This document shows, piece after piece, positions 12,401-19,265 of a stretch of 64,000 bases of DNA. The notes under the pieces are model-generated. The model saw nothing but the letters and a program-made list of their open reading frames with translations. It was not told the DNA's origin and searched no databases. Position 1 is the stretch's first letter. The number at the start of each line of letters is the position of its first letter. This DNA comes from Gari tellinella (lineage: Eukaryota > Mollusca > Bivalvia > Cardiida > Psammobiidae). Position numbers and translations under genes: made by a program. The stretch lies in the NCBI GenBank assembly GCA_922989275.2, contig OV277859.1, positions 91,384,198 through 91,448,197 on the forward strand, written 5' to 3'.

Positions 12401-15400
12401 AAAATTTGAACGGTTTTGACGTTAATGTCCAAACTTTCCAAAAATGACGTTGACGTCATCTTTATTCGCGGAATGTGTTTTGGATAGAATCGGTTTGGTT
12501 TGCATCTAGTTATGAACTACAGACGGCACTTTGAAAAACCAAATAAATTGGGTTTTTTGGCGTGCCCCAGGTCCCACTTTCCTTGTTAGAAGAATAATTC
12601 ATACTTTTCTTATTTTTTACGCAAAACCGTCGTATTTTCTACAAATAATGCCTAAAACATGACTTCAAATTATAGACATAACAAAACTTTCAACAGAGCG
12701 TTACTTTAATAAATATAGACATGGTCTACGAACTTTACGGACACACCTCATACAATTAAACTCTTTCCTTCATAGACATCAGTGCAAAGTGATATAGCAT
12801 GTAATTGTATGATATTTGTTTAACCCATTACTCCATAAATACGCCTATTTATGCCTTTAATTTATTCCTCCACGGAAGAAAATAGTTGATATTTACACTT
12901 TCTTGAATATGTATCATAAGAAATAATTTCTATATTCTAGAAGATGGTAGCTTAAAGCAGGTTGAAAGTGAAGCAGAATGTGCCTTAATTCTTTACTTTC
13001 CACCTGATTTATGTGGTCATCTATCTTCAATACTAAAAATGGGCTATAAGGTAAAGGGTCAACTAGTTTAGGTCAAGATTAGACATTGAGTTACTCAGCA
13101 TCTCAACCTGTGTCAGAGTACTTTTGTCCTGTATTAACTCATTCACCTCTGAAACTTCAAATGGGCAATTCCAGATTCCAATTAAGCCTAGTCCAGTTTT
13201 GATTAGTATTAAAGTGTTGGGTTTTATTAATGCAATATTTATATTGCAAAGTTACAGGCAGTGCATACCCTGATCAGATGCTCCTTAAGAGACTTCTGAT
13301 CTGGATCAACACAGTTTGCATAGGACAAGTGTACTCTTCACTCATATTTAGGGTTCAATGAGCTAAGCAGTTGTCTTTTATGTTTCTGGGGCCCGTTTCA
13401 TAAAACTTCGTACGACAAAACGGCTGTAAGTCAATACTTTAAAACATAAGATCTAATTTCTGATTTCTCTTTCTAATTTTGTCTTGTGGCATCTCTTTGG
13501 AATCCTCTTGAAAAGACGATTCCAAAGAGATGTCAAGACGGGATTAGATTGAGAAATAAATAATAATTGAGACTTTTATAATCTGACTTACGACAACATT
13601 TGTTGTACGAAGTTTTATGAAACAGGACCCTGTTTTCGACTCGCTGCTGATCATAGGTCTGTCAGTATTTGCCTATAGATAGCCGTGTGCTAGGGTTTGT
13701 TAGAATATGTTCTGTAATAACAGAATCAATGTTTGACTCTTTTTGCTTTGTTTTTCAGCTTGGAGAAATACAGCAGGTTCTAGTCACAGAAATCTCACAT
13801 GACAAGCAGTACTATGTTGGCCACAACAAATGTTATGACCAGGTATAAGGTTTATTATAAACAACAAAATTTTTGGCTGGGGAGGGAGGAGGGGTGTTAA
13901 ACGGGAATCACCTTGTCTGTGACGCGTGCCTATCTGTAGAAGGAATTTTGTCTGGAGCTTCACTCTGCCATCCTTTAACAGAACATATCTAAATGCAATG
14001 TTAGTTTTGAACCATATCTGAAATTGTGCACCTTCAATTGTGGTTCTAATTTGTTGTTTCTCTCTTGAAGTATTTGTAAAATAAACTTGTCTGTATAGGT
14101 CAGAATTTTTTTTAAACCTCATTTCAGGTAACAATTGTAATGTGTTGTAGCTATTTGATAGTTAAGGCTCTATAAGATCCTATTCACTTTATTTGTATAA
14201 CCTCATCTCTATATCAAATGTGGTGCTAGTGGGTATTTGCCACCTTTAGTGACAGTTTTGTTGTATCGTTAGGTGACTAGTGAGAGGTGATTTCTTTGGG
14301 TACACATACCGGTACCTTCGTATCTCCCTACTGCAAAGGCATCAATAGTATTTATATATGTAAAATGTACCCGGGCTAGGTATAAAAAAAATGGCATGTA
14401 AATATTCAGAACTCTTTCAAGTTTTGTTGAATGAAAACTTACATTGACAGTTAACCCTTTACCCCATATAGCCTGTTTTAGTTTTTATAAAAAGGTTACC
14501 ACTTAAAGCAGGTTGAAGGTTAAACAGAATGCAGCCTTAAGACCCATTCTGCTTTACTTTCAGCCTGCTTAAAACTGCTATCTCTAAGGATATAGAAAAT
14601 ATTTGTTGGAACATGTTTATGACTGTTTAAATTGGAACTATTTTCTTTTGTGGATGAATAAATCAAATGCGCTAAAAGGCGCTTCAATCAAGGAAAGGGT
14701 TAAGGGCAGTAAAATGTGTATTCATGGGGTAATCAATGAGTTGAAACCATTAAAATCATCAAATAATTTTTCAATTAACATTTTGTTTGAGAAAATTAGT
14801 TCTACCAATTAGTGGTCTTTTGGTCCAAGATAGACTGTACCTGGCGCAGGGCTTATAAAGCATTTGAGTTGAGTCTGAGTTCGTTATCGAGCATTTGATT
14901 GGTCAAATCTGTCCCAATCAAAAGCTTGAGATCGATTTCAGACTCAACTCAATGGCTTTATAAGCATGGACCCTGATGTTGTTGTTTGTTGCCAGGTTTT
15001 AGTACCTAAAGATGACCAGTTGATGGGTAAGCTGGTGGATGTGGAGATAACGGAGACGGGCAAACACTTCATGAAGTGCCGGCTTGTAGATAGTAAAGAG
15101 GCGAAACGTCCAGAGTCAGTACCTCCACCACTACCTAAAGGACAGATATCAGGGCTGGGCCGTGTAAGTCTACACCATTTGGACTAATTAGGGTCGTTTT
15201 TAACATTATACAACGTATTACCAAATGACAAACAGTGCAGACCCAGATCAGAGGGCTCCTTTAGGAGCCCTCTGATCTTGGTCTGCACTGTTTGCATAGG
15301 ACCAATGTACTTTTCATATTTACACAGTTGGTAAATGATGAGTATACTCGTCACTAGGGTTGAATGTGTGAATGCTTTGTATGATGCAGCAGCCAGGTGG

Positions 15401-16064
15401 CATCAACAATTTTCTGTAAAATTGGACAAAGTGAGACCTTGACGCCTTACTCATAATATGCATTTCAGAACGTTGTTAAATGTTGCTACCCACTCAATAC
15501 TGTAAATCTGTATTGAAAACAGTTAGATCCGTATCAGGCCATCACACTAAATGAAGGCCTGATCAGGGTCAAAACTATGTCAACTCTGATCATTTTTCTT
15601 AAAATATATACCAGTTTCAGAATTTCATTACTCTACAGTAACTCCTTGTTGAAATATTTGACCCTTTACTCTATAACCTGTTTTAGTATTGAAGGTAGGT
15701 GATCACTTAAAGCAGGTTGAAAGTAAAGCAGAATGGGCATTAATGCGCATTCTGCATTACTGTCAGCCTACTTTAAGCTATTGTCTGCTAGAATATATAA
15801 AATATTTCTGATGGTCCATATTCATGACTGTATAAATAGGGACTACCTTCATCAATGGCGGGATAAATTTAAGCTGTAAATATATGTACATGTGGAGTAA
15901 TGGGTTAAACCATAGAAAGCTCATACTCATGGTGTTTGTTTTGTTTTCAGGATGCTATTGTTTTCACAAACAAAGGTGTGTGGTTCTTTGGTCTATCCAT
16001 AGTTGTTATGGCGGTGGCTGTAGCCTGGCGGGTGTATGGAATGGTGGTGAAACTAGTGACTTGA
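282..16064 (+). CDS. CDKAL1: CDKAL1, threonylcarbamoyladenosine tRNA methylthiotransferase (13 coding exons, complete)
   Basis: Converts t6A to ms2t6A at position 37 of tRNA-Lys(UUU), a radical-SAM reaction using two iron-sulfur clusters; animal CDKAL1 is tail-anchored in the ER membrane (family knowledge). Exons: 282-456, 1596-1697, 2614-2777, 3468-3534, 5821-5941, 6186-6289, 7930-8096, 8834-8979, 10504-10684, 11356-11418, 13759-13842, 14996-15163, 15951-16064. They join in one frame to 551 codons plus TGA (human protein 579 aa). Seen: N-terminal MTTase domain with Cys70, Cys106 and Cys135; radical-SAM CX3CX2C at Cys211, Cys215, Cys218; conserved stretches such as [23 protein letters not shown] and [15 protein letters not shown]; a TRAM-like region about 431-500; a C-terminal membrane segment about 524-540. 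All junctions are GT/AG. Introns are full of MITEs. Identity is very secure; the least certain junction is the exon 9 donor (GTTAGA). Confidence 0.97.
486..736 (-). mobile_element. Family A MITE
   Basis: TTAACCTATTGCCCC to GGGGTAATGGACTAA. Core hairpin TTAAAGCAGGCTGAAAGTAA with arms meeting at about 652. In CDKAL1 intron 1, about 30 bases after the donor. Confidence 0.8.
1093..1344 (+). mobile_element. Family A MITE
   Basis: TTAACCCATTACCACATAGCC to GGGAAAGGGTTAA, TTAA at both ends. Perfect core arms GCAGAATGCGCCC/GGGCGCATTCTGC near 1178. Confidence 0.82.
1377..1555. mobile_element. Family F MITE, diverged
   Basis: GAGTATTTCTAATTTTAG, centre CTCATTAGAATCCTC, right end CTCACTCTTATCTGGAACCC. 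Ends 40 bases before CDKAL1 exon 2. Confidence 0.55.
1596..1697 (+). CDS. CDKAL1: CDKAL1 coding exon 2
   Basis: Acceptor TTTCACAG, donor ATAG|GTAAAT. Encodes [19 protein letters not shown] with cluster ligand Cys70. Too short and start-less to be seen as an open frame on its own. Confidence 0.95.
2203..2305 (-). mobile_element. Family A MITE, hairpin deleted
   Basis: Outer parts only (TTTATTCCTTCAATGAAGAAA and CAAAACTAGAAATAAGCTAAA), the core hairpin missing. Confidence 0.55.
2325..2580 (+). mobile_element. Family A MITE
   Basis: CAACCCTTTACCTCATAGCC to TTTATGGGTTAA, ending 33 bases before CDKAL1 exon 3. Core GAATGTGCCTTAAGGCACATTC. Confidence 0.78.
2614..2777 (+). CDS. CDKAL1: CDKAL1 coding exon 3
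   Basis: Acceptor GTGTACAG, donor ACAG|GTCAGT. Encodes [21 protein letters not shown] and [11 protein letters not shown], with Cys106 and Cys135 completing the N-terminal cluster. Ends in phase 0 after 147 codons. Confidence 0.96.
2792..2946 (-). mobile_element. Family B MITE, right end lost
   Basis: TTTGAACCCTAGTCACGC and core CAGAGGGCTCCTTAAGAAGC. Begins 15 bases after the CDKAL1 exon 3 donor. Confidence 0.65.
3468..3534 (+). CDS. CDKAL1: CDKAL1 coding exon 4
   Basis: 67-nt exon with acceptor TATTTCAG and donor AAAG|GTAAGA. Encodes [20 protein letters not shown], nearly identical to human. Confidence 0.95.
3666..3733. repeat. Family C core hairpin fragment
   Basis: CAAACAGTTTGGATCCAGATC pairs with its inverse around a GCATTACGC loop. 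No family C ends nearby. Confidence 0.6.
3963..5002. mobile_element. hAT-like non-autonomous element, 5-bp target duplication
   Basis: Terminal inverted repeats CAGGGTTCGACATT with GTCTG directly repeated on both sides (3958-3962, 5003-5007). 1040 bp, no coding sequence recognised. In CDKAL1 intron 4. Contains the inverted repeat at 4738-4829. Confidence 0.6.
4738..4829. repeat. 28-bp perfect inverted repeat (small palindromic element)
   Basis: Arms 4738-4765 and 4802-4829 begin TGGCAATATCCTGG and pair perfectly around a 36-base spacer. Likely a nested MITE or hairpin inside the hAT-like element. Confidence 0.7.
5097..5440. repeat. Diverged ~148-bp tandem repeat
   Basis: Three recurrences of TTAYTCCYCTTTTCAAYATTTTCT near 5098, 5242 and 5391 with alignable sequence between (TGATGAGTG, CTTGC...CTCTTGCA). 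In CDKAL1 intron 4; apart from this and the hAT-like element I see nothing else up to exon 5. Confidence 0.55.
5821..5941 (+). CDS. CDKAL1: CDKAL1 coding exon 5
   Basis: Acceptor TTTATTTCAG, donor CAGG|GTAGGT. Encodes [18 protein letters not shown] leading into the radical-SAM motif. The Gly210 codon is split 2+1. Confidence 0.94.
6186..6289 (+). CDS. CDKAL1: CDKAL1 coding exon 6 (radical-SAM CX3CX2C)
   Basis: Acceptor CATTCACTAG, donor GAAG|GTAATG. Encodes [15 protein letters not shown] (Cys211, Cys215, Cys218) and the helix after it. A family A MITE starts only about 9 bases into the next intron. Confidence 0.96.
6299..6545 (+). mobile_element. Family A MITE next to a splice donor
   Basis: CTTTACCCCAAAGCCTGTTTC to GGGGTTATGGGTCAA; starts about 9 bases after the exon 6 donor. 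Core arms meet at TTAA near 6382. Confidence 0.78.
6651..7147 (+). mobile_element. Family A MITE carrying a nested family B MITE
   Basis: TTAAGCCTTCACTCAATGGAC, broken at its internal TTAA (6701), resumed at 6948 (TTAAAGCAGGTTGAAAATAA) and ending GGGTAATGGGTTAA. Confidence 0.78.
6701..6951 (+). mobile_element. Family B MITE inserted at TTAA of family A
   Basis: TTAACTCTTTCCTCCCTG to GGGTTCAAAGGGTTAA, with TTAA duplicated at 6701-6704 and 6948-6951. Core GAGGGCTCCTTTCGGAGCCC. TTAA duplication suggests piggyBac-type transposition. Confidence 0.82.
7237..7818. repeat. Perfect tandem duplication, 2 x 291 bp
   Basis: 7237-7527 is repeated without a visible difference as 7528-7818. The unit spans intron sequence and the left half of a family D MITE, so the MITE's left arm occurs twice and its right arm once. 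In CDKAL1 intron 6. Confidence 0.9.
7726..7918. mobile_element. Family D MITE in CDKAL1 intron 6
   Basis: CAGTAAAACCTTCATATTG, core hairpin GCTCCTAAAGGAGC, degenerate right end just before exon 7. Its left arm also lies at about 7435-7527 through the 291-bp duplication, and a loose 30-base piece recurs at 8703-8733. Confidence 0.65.
7930..8096 (+). CDS. CDKAL1: CDKAL1 coding exon 7
   Basis: Acceptor TGTTTTCAG, donor CCG|GTATGG. Encodes [13 protein letters not shown] and [15 protein letters not shown], strongly conserved TIM-barrel residues of the radical-SAM domain. Ends in phase 0 at codon 300. Confidence 0.96.
8189..8421 (+). mobile_element. Family A MITE
   Basis: TTAACACTTTACTCCATAGCC. 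Core GAATGCACCTTAAGGTGCATTC. Right end degenerate. Confidence 0.72.
8834..8979 (+). CDS. CDKAL1: CDKAL1 coding exon 8
   Basis: Acceptor TTTATTGTAG, donor AACA|GTATGT. Encodes [17 protein letters not shown] and the following DMKREYC. The donor is placed before the G at 8980 because only then does exon 9 stay open (CA|T = His). Confidence 0.93.
9029..9330 (+). mobile_element. Family A MITE with right hairpin arm replaced by family B sequence
   Basis: TTAACCCGTTACCCAGTAGCC and left arm to GCTTCATAAGG, then GTCAGGGTCAACACCGTTTG and ACAAGTGTATTCTTCAC (family B) until 9205, then family A resumes with TTCAGCCTGCTTTAAAC. Confidence 0.65.
9342..9460. repeat. Long palindrome
   Basis: Arms of about 45-50 bases (GTGTTCATTATTTATCATTT) around GCGAGCCTTGGCGAGCG. 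AT-rich arms with a GC-rich apex. Confidence 0.75.
9728..9764 (+). repeat. Family A end fragment
   Basis: AAAAAGGCATATTTATTGGG followed by TAACGGATTAA: terminal part only. Confidence 0.45.
9931..10183 (-). mobile_element. Family A MITE, loop deleted
   Basis: TTAACCCATTCCCCCATAAA to GGCTATAAGGTAATTGGTTAA. Core shortened (TGTGCCTTAACATTCTGC). Confidence 0.75.
10504..10684 (+). CDS. CDKAL1: CDKAL1 coding exon 9
   Basis: Acceptor CATTTCAG. Encodes [20 protein letters not shown] and [19 protein letters not shown]. The internal GGTACT at the PGT codons is coding, not a donor. The end at GAG|GTTAGA is inferred from phase 0 and the next exon. Confidence 0.93.
10894..11013 (+). repeat. Family B fragment
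   Basis: GACCCTGATCAGAGGGCTCC then TTTGCATAGGACAAGTG; second hairpin arm degenerate. Confidence 0.5.
11072..11319 (-). mobile_element. Family B MITE
   Basis: TTAACTCTTTGAACCCTAG to TTTCAGGGAGGAAAGGGTTGA. Core GAGGACTCCTTAAGGAGCCC. Ends 37 bases before CDKAL1 exon 10. Confidence 0.75.
11356..11418 (+). CDS. CDKAL1: CDKAL1 coding exon 10
   Basis: 63-nt exon, acceptor CACCTTTAG, donor TAAG|GTAAGA. Encodes [18 protein letters not shown], aligning with human VKKQRTKDLSRVFHSYSPY. Confidence 0.94.
11485..11688. mobile_element. Family D MITE, complete
   Basis: 204 bp; CAGTAGAACCTCTCTATTAC to GGTTCTACTG, flanked by TA. Core hairpin GAAACAGAAAGCTCCTTTAG. Its right TA is also the left TA of the mariner-like element that follows. 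Ends resemble pogo-type elements. Confidence 0.8.
11691..12750 (-). mobile_element. Mariner-like element, internally deleted
   Basis: About 21-bp terminal inverted repeats begin CGAGGTGTGTCCGTAAAG (one terminal mismatch) and are flanked by TA at 11689-11690 and 12751-12752. Length 1060 bp, shorter than a usual 1.3 kb mariner. The catalytic part is missing. Lies in CDKAL1 intron 10. Confidence 0.85.
11967..12371 (-). CDS. Mariner-type transposase, DNA-binding half only (134 aa)
   Basis: An intact ORF with two helix-turn-helix regions: residues about 5-65 ([27 protein letters not shown]) resemble the HTH_48-type start of mariner transposases, and 75-125 ([30 protein letters not shown]) the second HTH. 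They are joined by a CGRPGV linker. It ends at WIPRILTEI, just where the mariner WxPxxLT motif precedes the DDE/D domain, which is absent. No catalysis is expected. It might bind the element's ends, or be an untranscribed relic. Confidence 0.75.
   Translation of the reverse strand: MSLTKMTEFDVAEQRTIIKLCATLGKSPVDTMKMLSEATGKPSVCRSLVYKWYKRFSDGRSSTKDDERCGRPGVINEGLVDLVHSIINEDRRVCVRDLVERIGVGKTTVDVILKDRLKMNKVRARWIPRILTEI
12820..13062 (-). mobile_element. Family A MITE, one arm shortened
   Basis: TTAACCCATTACTCCATAAA to GGCTATAAGGTAAAGGGTCAA; core reads GAATGTGCCTTAATTCTTTAC. Confidence 0.72.
13134..13366 (+). mobile_element. Family B MITE
   Basis: TTAACTCATTCACCTCTGAAAC, core CAGATGCTCCTTAAGAGAC, right end GGGTTCAATGAGCTAA. 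Confidence 0.65.
13388..13630. mobile_element. Palindromic MITE with GGGCCCGTTTCATAAAACTTC ends
   Basis: Ends GGGCCCGTTTCATAAAACTTC at 13388 and GAAGTTTTATGAAACAGGACC at 13608-13629 are inverted. Inner arms (GGCATCTCTTTGGAATC/GATTCCAAAGAGATG) pair around 13508. In CDKAL1 intron 10. Confidence 0.72.
13759..13842 (+). CDS. CDKAL1: CDKAL1 coding exon 11 (start of TRAM region)
   Basis: Acceptor GTTTTTCAG, donor CCAG|GTATAA. Encodes [20 protein letters not shown], aligning with human IGERQQVLVTE. Confidence 0.94.
14451..14703 (+). mobile_element. Family A MITE
   Basis: TTAACCCTTTACCCCATATAG to GGAAAGGGTTAA, TTAA both ends; core arms diverged. Confidence 0.75.
14848..14972. mobile_element. Family E palindromic MITE
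   Basis: GGGCTTATAAAGCATTTGAG to CAATGGCTTTATAAGC; inner arms GCATTTGATTGGTC/CCAATCAAAAGC. Ends 24 bases before CDKAL1 exon 12. Confidence 0.7.
14996..15163 (+). CDS. CDKAL1: CDKAL1 coding exon 12 (TRAM end and linker)
   Basis: Acceptor TTGTTGCCAG, donor CGT|GTAAGT. Encodes [18 protein letters not shown] and TETGKHFMK, the TRAM RNA-binding strands, then a Pro-rich linker. A family B MITE begins about 10 bases after the donor. Confidence 0.95.
15174..15372 (+). mobile_element. Family B MITE, left end lost
   Basis: Begins TTTGGACTAATTAGGGTCG about 10 bases after the exon 12 donor. Core CAGAGGGCTCCTTTAGGAGC, ends GGGTTGAATGTGTGAA. Confidence 0.65.
15657..15908 (+). mobile_element. Family A MITE
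   Basis: TTTGACCCTTTACTCTATAACC to GGAGTAATGGGTTAA; ends 42 bases before CDKAL1 exon 13. Confidence 0.75.
15951..16064 (+). CDS. CDKAL1: CDKAL1 coding exon 13 (C-terminal membrane anchor)
   Basis: Acceptor TTGTTTTCAG; 37 codons then TGA. A hydrophobic stretch ([17 protein letters not shown]) flanked by Lys/Arg fits the tail anchor of animal CDKAL1. The sequence differs from human but length and position agree. The 3' UTR continues toward 16150; no poly(A) site could be fixed. Confidence 0.9.
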   Translation, partial: DAIVFTNKGVWFFGLSIVVMAVAVAWRVYGMVVKLVT

Positions 16065-16156
16065 TCAACACACTGACAACTTCACTGAGATTTATAACTA
16101 CAGGATCAGCAGTCACTCAATGACATGTGGCATTGATCAATCCTGCCAAGCTTGTA

Positions 16157-16404
16157 TTATCCCATTACCCCATAAATATGCCTTTTTACGCCATTAATTA
16201 ATTCCTCCACTGAAGAAAATAGTTATAGTTAATTTATAAAGCTATGAATATGTATTATAAGAAATATTTTCTACGTTCTGGCAGATGGTAGCTTAAAGCA
16301 GGTTGAAAGTAAAGCAGAGTGCACCTTAAGGTGCATTCTGCTTTACTTTCAGCCTGCTTTAAGTGATCATCTATGTTCTAAACTAGAAACAAGCAATGGG
16401 TTAA
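16157..16404 (-). mobile_element. Family A MITE
   Basis: TTATCCCATTACCCCATAAA to AGCAATGGGTTAA; core GAGTGCACCTTAAGGTGCATTC. In or just beyond the CDKAL1 3' UTR. Confidence 0.78.
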
Positions 16405-16565
16405 AGCAGGTTGAAAGTAAAGCCTGCTTTAAGCTACCATCTGCTAGAATACAGAAAAAATGTCATATGGAACATATTCATGACTCTATAAACTGCAACT
16501 ATTTTCTTTCGTGGAGGAAAAAAATTAAAGGCTTAAAAAGGTGTATGTATGAGGTAATGGGTTAA
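16401..16565 (+). mobile_element. Family A MITE, left part lost, sharing TTAA with its neighbour
   Basis: The TTAA at 16401-16404 ends the previous copy and starts this one (TTAAAGCAGGTTGAAAGTAA), which keeps only a short hairpin and the right half to GGTAATGGGTTAA. Confidence 0.65.
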
Positions 16566-16599
16566 GCAGCCACTCAATAGATAAACAATGTGCAGTATT

Positions 16600-17000
16600 T
16601 AATACAAGCAGCTGTTTAATTCAGGATAGAAATCATGCAGAAAGCTCCTGCAGGTCGCTTAATTATAAGAGTGAATGTAAAACCCATTTACAGTGAAGGA
16701 AGGTTGCACACTGCAAACTGCATATTCAAAGTTTAAGATTGAGACAGTACTCCTTCTCTCCACCAAAACCCTATGTTATAGGCTCGCAGGGCCTACCTCT
16801 TTGCATAAGACAAGTGTACTCTTCTCATGGACACTGTTTGTAAATGACGAATGTATTTGAGGCTATGGTGATATGTGTTAACTGTAAGACAATCATATCA
16901 ATAGCATATAGACTTCTATTCTTACATTGAATCCTAGCAAGAAGTACACTCGTCATTTACAAACACTGTACCTGTTTTTATCTGATTTTTCTGACATGGT
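16600..17000. repeat. Scraps of families D and B
   Basis: GCAGAAAGCTCCTGCAGG (family D arm) near 16636; TTTGCATAAGACAAGTGTAC near 16799 and ACACTCGTCATTTAC near 16945 (family B). No gene seen between CDKAL1 and 17 kb. Confidence 0.45.
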
Positions 17001-17064
17001 CTAGTTATTTTTAGAACAGAATAGTTTATAATGGTAAATAGGTAACAAGGGAACAAGGGATATA

Positions 17065-17270
17065 CAGTAAAACCTCGCTATTACGACCACTAAAACGAAG
17101 GCTAATTGAGTGTATAATAGACAGGTGACAGCTTAAAGAAAGGTTACAGTGAAACAGAAAGCTCCTATAGGAGCTTTCTGTTTCACTGTCACCTTGCTTT
17201 AAGCGGTCACCTATCGTAAACACCCTAATAATTAACATAATTTAGTGGTCGTAATAGCGAGGTTTTACTG
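17065..17270. mobile_element. Family D MITE, complete
   Basis: 206 bp; CAGTAAAACCTCGCTATTAC to its inverse, TA on both sides. Core hairpin of about 45-bp arms centred on CTCCTATAGGAG (17170). Confidence 0.82.
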
Positions 17271-17660
17271 TATATTCGTACACTTTCCTACTTAAAGGCA
17301 GTATGTAAGCCAAAATAGCGCATTTGTTAAACCTGAAAATTCAGGCACATACATAATCTAAACATATAAAAAGAAGTAATCCGCGATGATTATGGAGGCA
17401 ATAAATCTGACAAACACATGAATTTTGTGGGAAAAAAGTCTACTTTTAAATTGGTTTGTTGACATCCTATCAACGACGGAGATTTTCCGAGTTTGTTCGG
17501 CTTGCGCCCGGTAAAGATGTTTTCATAGCTCATTATAAGTGTTTTCTTCTGACTTGACAGAGTTATTTTTAGATTGGAACATTCTAAAACTTTAAAAGGG
17601 ATGAGTATTCCCTACATCCAGCAAGAAACATTGATAGCTTTATTTATTGTGCGCAGTATA

Positions 17661-17893
17661 CAGTAGAGAGTACATTTTTCTTTCCCGTTTAAACGCAAAC
17701 GCAATGCACTAAACTGTGGAAATTTACTTTTAGAAGTTTTAATTATTATTTTTTAATTTGAGTAGCAAATAGGTTGGAGCCTGATCAAATGCCGGGTTAC
17801 CCGGCGTCTGACCTGGCTCCAATCTGTTTGCAATGGAAATAATAGTTTTGTATACAAATGCGTTTATTGGGAAAGAATAAAATATCAGTAAAG
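17661..17893. mobile_element. Family C MITE
   Basis: Left end CAGTAGAGAGTAC with TTCTTTCCCGTTTAAACGC. The hairpin core (GGTTGGAGCCTGATCA...) is centred near 17802. The right end is degenerate. Confidence 0.6.
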
Positions 17894-17975
17894 TTAGCGC
17901 AGCGGTCTCGTGCTGCACGGGAACCATACTTATCTCAAGTAGGAAAGTGTACGATGATGTAGTCGATGTTACCTT

Positions 17976-18190
17976 GCTTACAGTGGAGAAAATGTTACCC
18001 AATAAACGCGTTAACGCTAAAACCATGATTTCAATTGCAAACAGTTTGGAGCAGATCAGAAGCCGGGTAACCCGGCGTCTGATCAGGCACCAAACTGTTT
18101 GCCACTCAGACTAACATGAATTGTCTAAAGGTCCATTTATGCGTATTATTGCGATGCGTTTAAACGGGAAAGAATAACGTTTTCTCCAGT
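17976..18190. mobile_element. Family C MITE
   Basis: CAGTGGAGAAAATG left end, hairpin at 18035-18103 (CAAACAGTTTGGAGC...), right end GGGAAAGAATAACG...CTCCAGT, followed by TA. Adjacent to another copy in the same family G element. Confidence 0.65.
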
Positions 18191-18529
18191 TACCTTAATG
18201 GTTATGAACTATTCTGTTCTAAAAATAACCCAGACAAGTCAGGAAAATGGGATCGATCTCGTGACTCTTATTCGACCTTGCGGAAATTCTCGGAAGCCGA
18301 CACGAAGATTTGTTTTGTAAACAAAAAGCTTATTTTTCCAACCATCTCGATAAGAAATCGGCACATTTATGTATGGTTTTTTTCAAGAAAGGGGGGCATG
18401 TTTCAGGCACCTGACAACGGATTTCGCTTAGTTTTAATACATAGAAAATGTTCTTAGACAAGAAATTGCGCGATTTAAACATAAATTTGGGCGGTATTCT
18501 GGCTTTAATAAGCATGATTTAACTGATAT

Positions 18530-18680
18530 GTTACCAAAAAAAATGTATTCTTTCCCAATAAACGCATTTACGATAAAACTATTATTTCCAATGCAAACAG
18601 GTTGGAGCCAGATCAGATGTCGGGTAACCCGGCGTCTGATCAGGCTTTAACCTGTTTGTCACTCAGATTAGAAAGATAGA
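18530..18680. mobile_element. Family C MITE, truncated
   Basis: Hairpin core 18593-18660 with GGTAACCCGGCGTCTGATC; left part TTCTTTCCCAATAAACGC; right end missing. Confidence 0.55.
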
Positions 18681-18822
18681 AGTTTCTTAATGTAATTATC
18701 TACAGTTCAGTGCAATGTGTTTATATGTGCTAGGTGAATGATGCAGATTTTGGGGAGTATTACATGGTTCTTGGTTATTCTGTGTTTTGCAATGATTTGG
18801 ACAACTACCTACCCTAACATGT

Positions 18823-19074
18823 TTAACCCTTTCCCCCATAGAAGCGACTTTTAGCGCATATAATTTATTCCTCCGCTGAAGAAAATAGTTCCAATTTAAT
18901 CAGTTATGAATATATAGTAAAGGAAATATTTTGGCTGTTCTAGCACATGGAAGCTTAAAGCAGGCTGAAAGTAAAGCAGAATGCGCCTTAGGGCGCATTC
19001 TGCTTTACTTTCAACCTGCTTTAAGTGGTTACCTATCTTCAATTCTAGAAATAGGCTATCAGGTAAAGGGTTAT
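18823..19074 (-). mobile_element. Family A MITE
   Basis: TTAACCCTTTCCCCCATAGAA to GGCTATCAGGTAAAGGGTTA; perfect core arms GCAGAATGCGCC/GGGCGCATTCTGC. Confidence 0.8.
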
Positions 19075-19094
19075 AAGAGGCAATTAATAGGGTA

Positions 19095-19265
19095 TTAATC
19101 CCTTCCTCCCAGAAACTTCAAATGGACAATTCCAGTCTCCAATTTTCCAGTGCAGACCCTGATCAGAGGCTTCCTCTGATCGGGTCTTCCCTGTTTGCAT
19201 AGGACAAGTGTACTCTTCACAGTTCACTGTACTTTCAACACATCAGATTCTCTTGCAAAGGTTAA
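19095..19265 (+). mobile_element. Family B MITE, shortened
   Basis: TTAATCCCTTCCTCCCAGAAAC; core CCTGATCAGAGGCTTCCTCTG; right end GGTTAA. Family B scraps continue near 19377-19460. Confidence 0.6.

Larger units (their letters stand above)
17292..18508. mobile_element. Family G element (TTAAAGGCA ends) with nested family C copies
   Basis: Begins TTAAAGGCAGTATGTAAGCC and ends with ATTCTGGCTTTAA. Its flanks align with the shorter copy at 43253-43831 (shared AAAAAGAAGTAATNCG and CTTAGTTTTAATACATAGAAAATG). Split by family C copies at 17661-18190. Confidence 0.6.

Noticed and set aside
14603..14812. Several 60-90-codon frames rich in [14 protein letters not shown] and the like across the window
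   Set aside because: These repeated peptides are translations of the family A hairpin and not proteins.
17880..17930. AGTTAGCGCAGCGGTCTCGTG as a tRNA A-box (tRNA gene or SINE)
   Set aside because: No B-box, acceptor stem or anticodon arm could be found within 80 bases.
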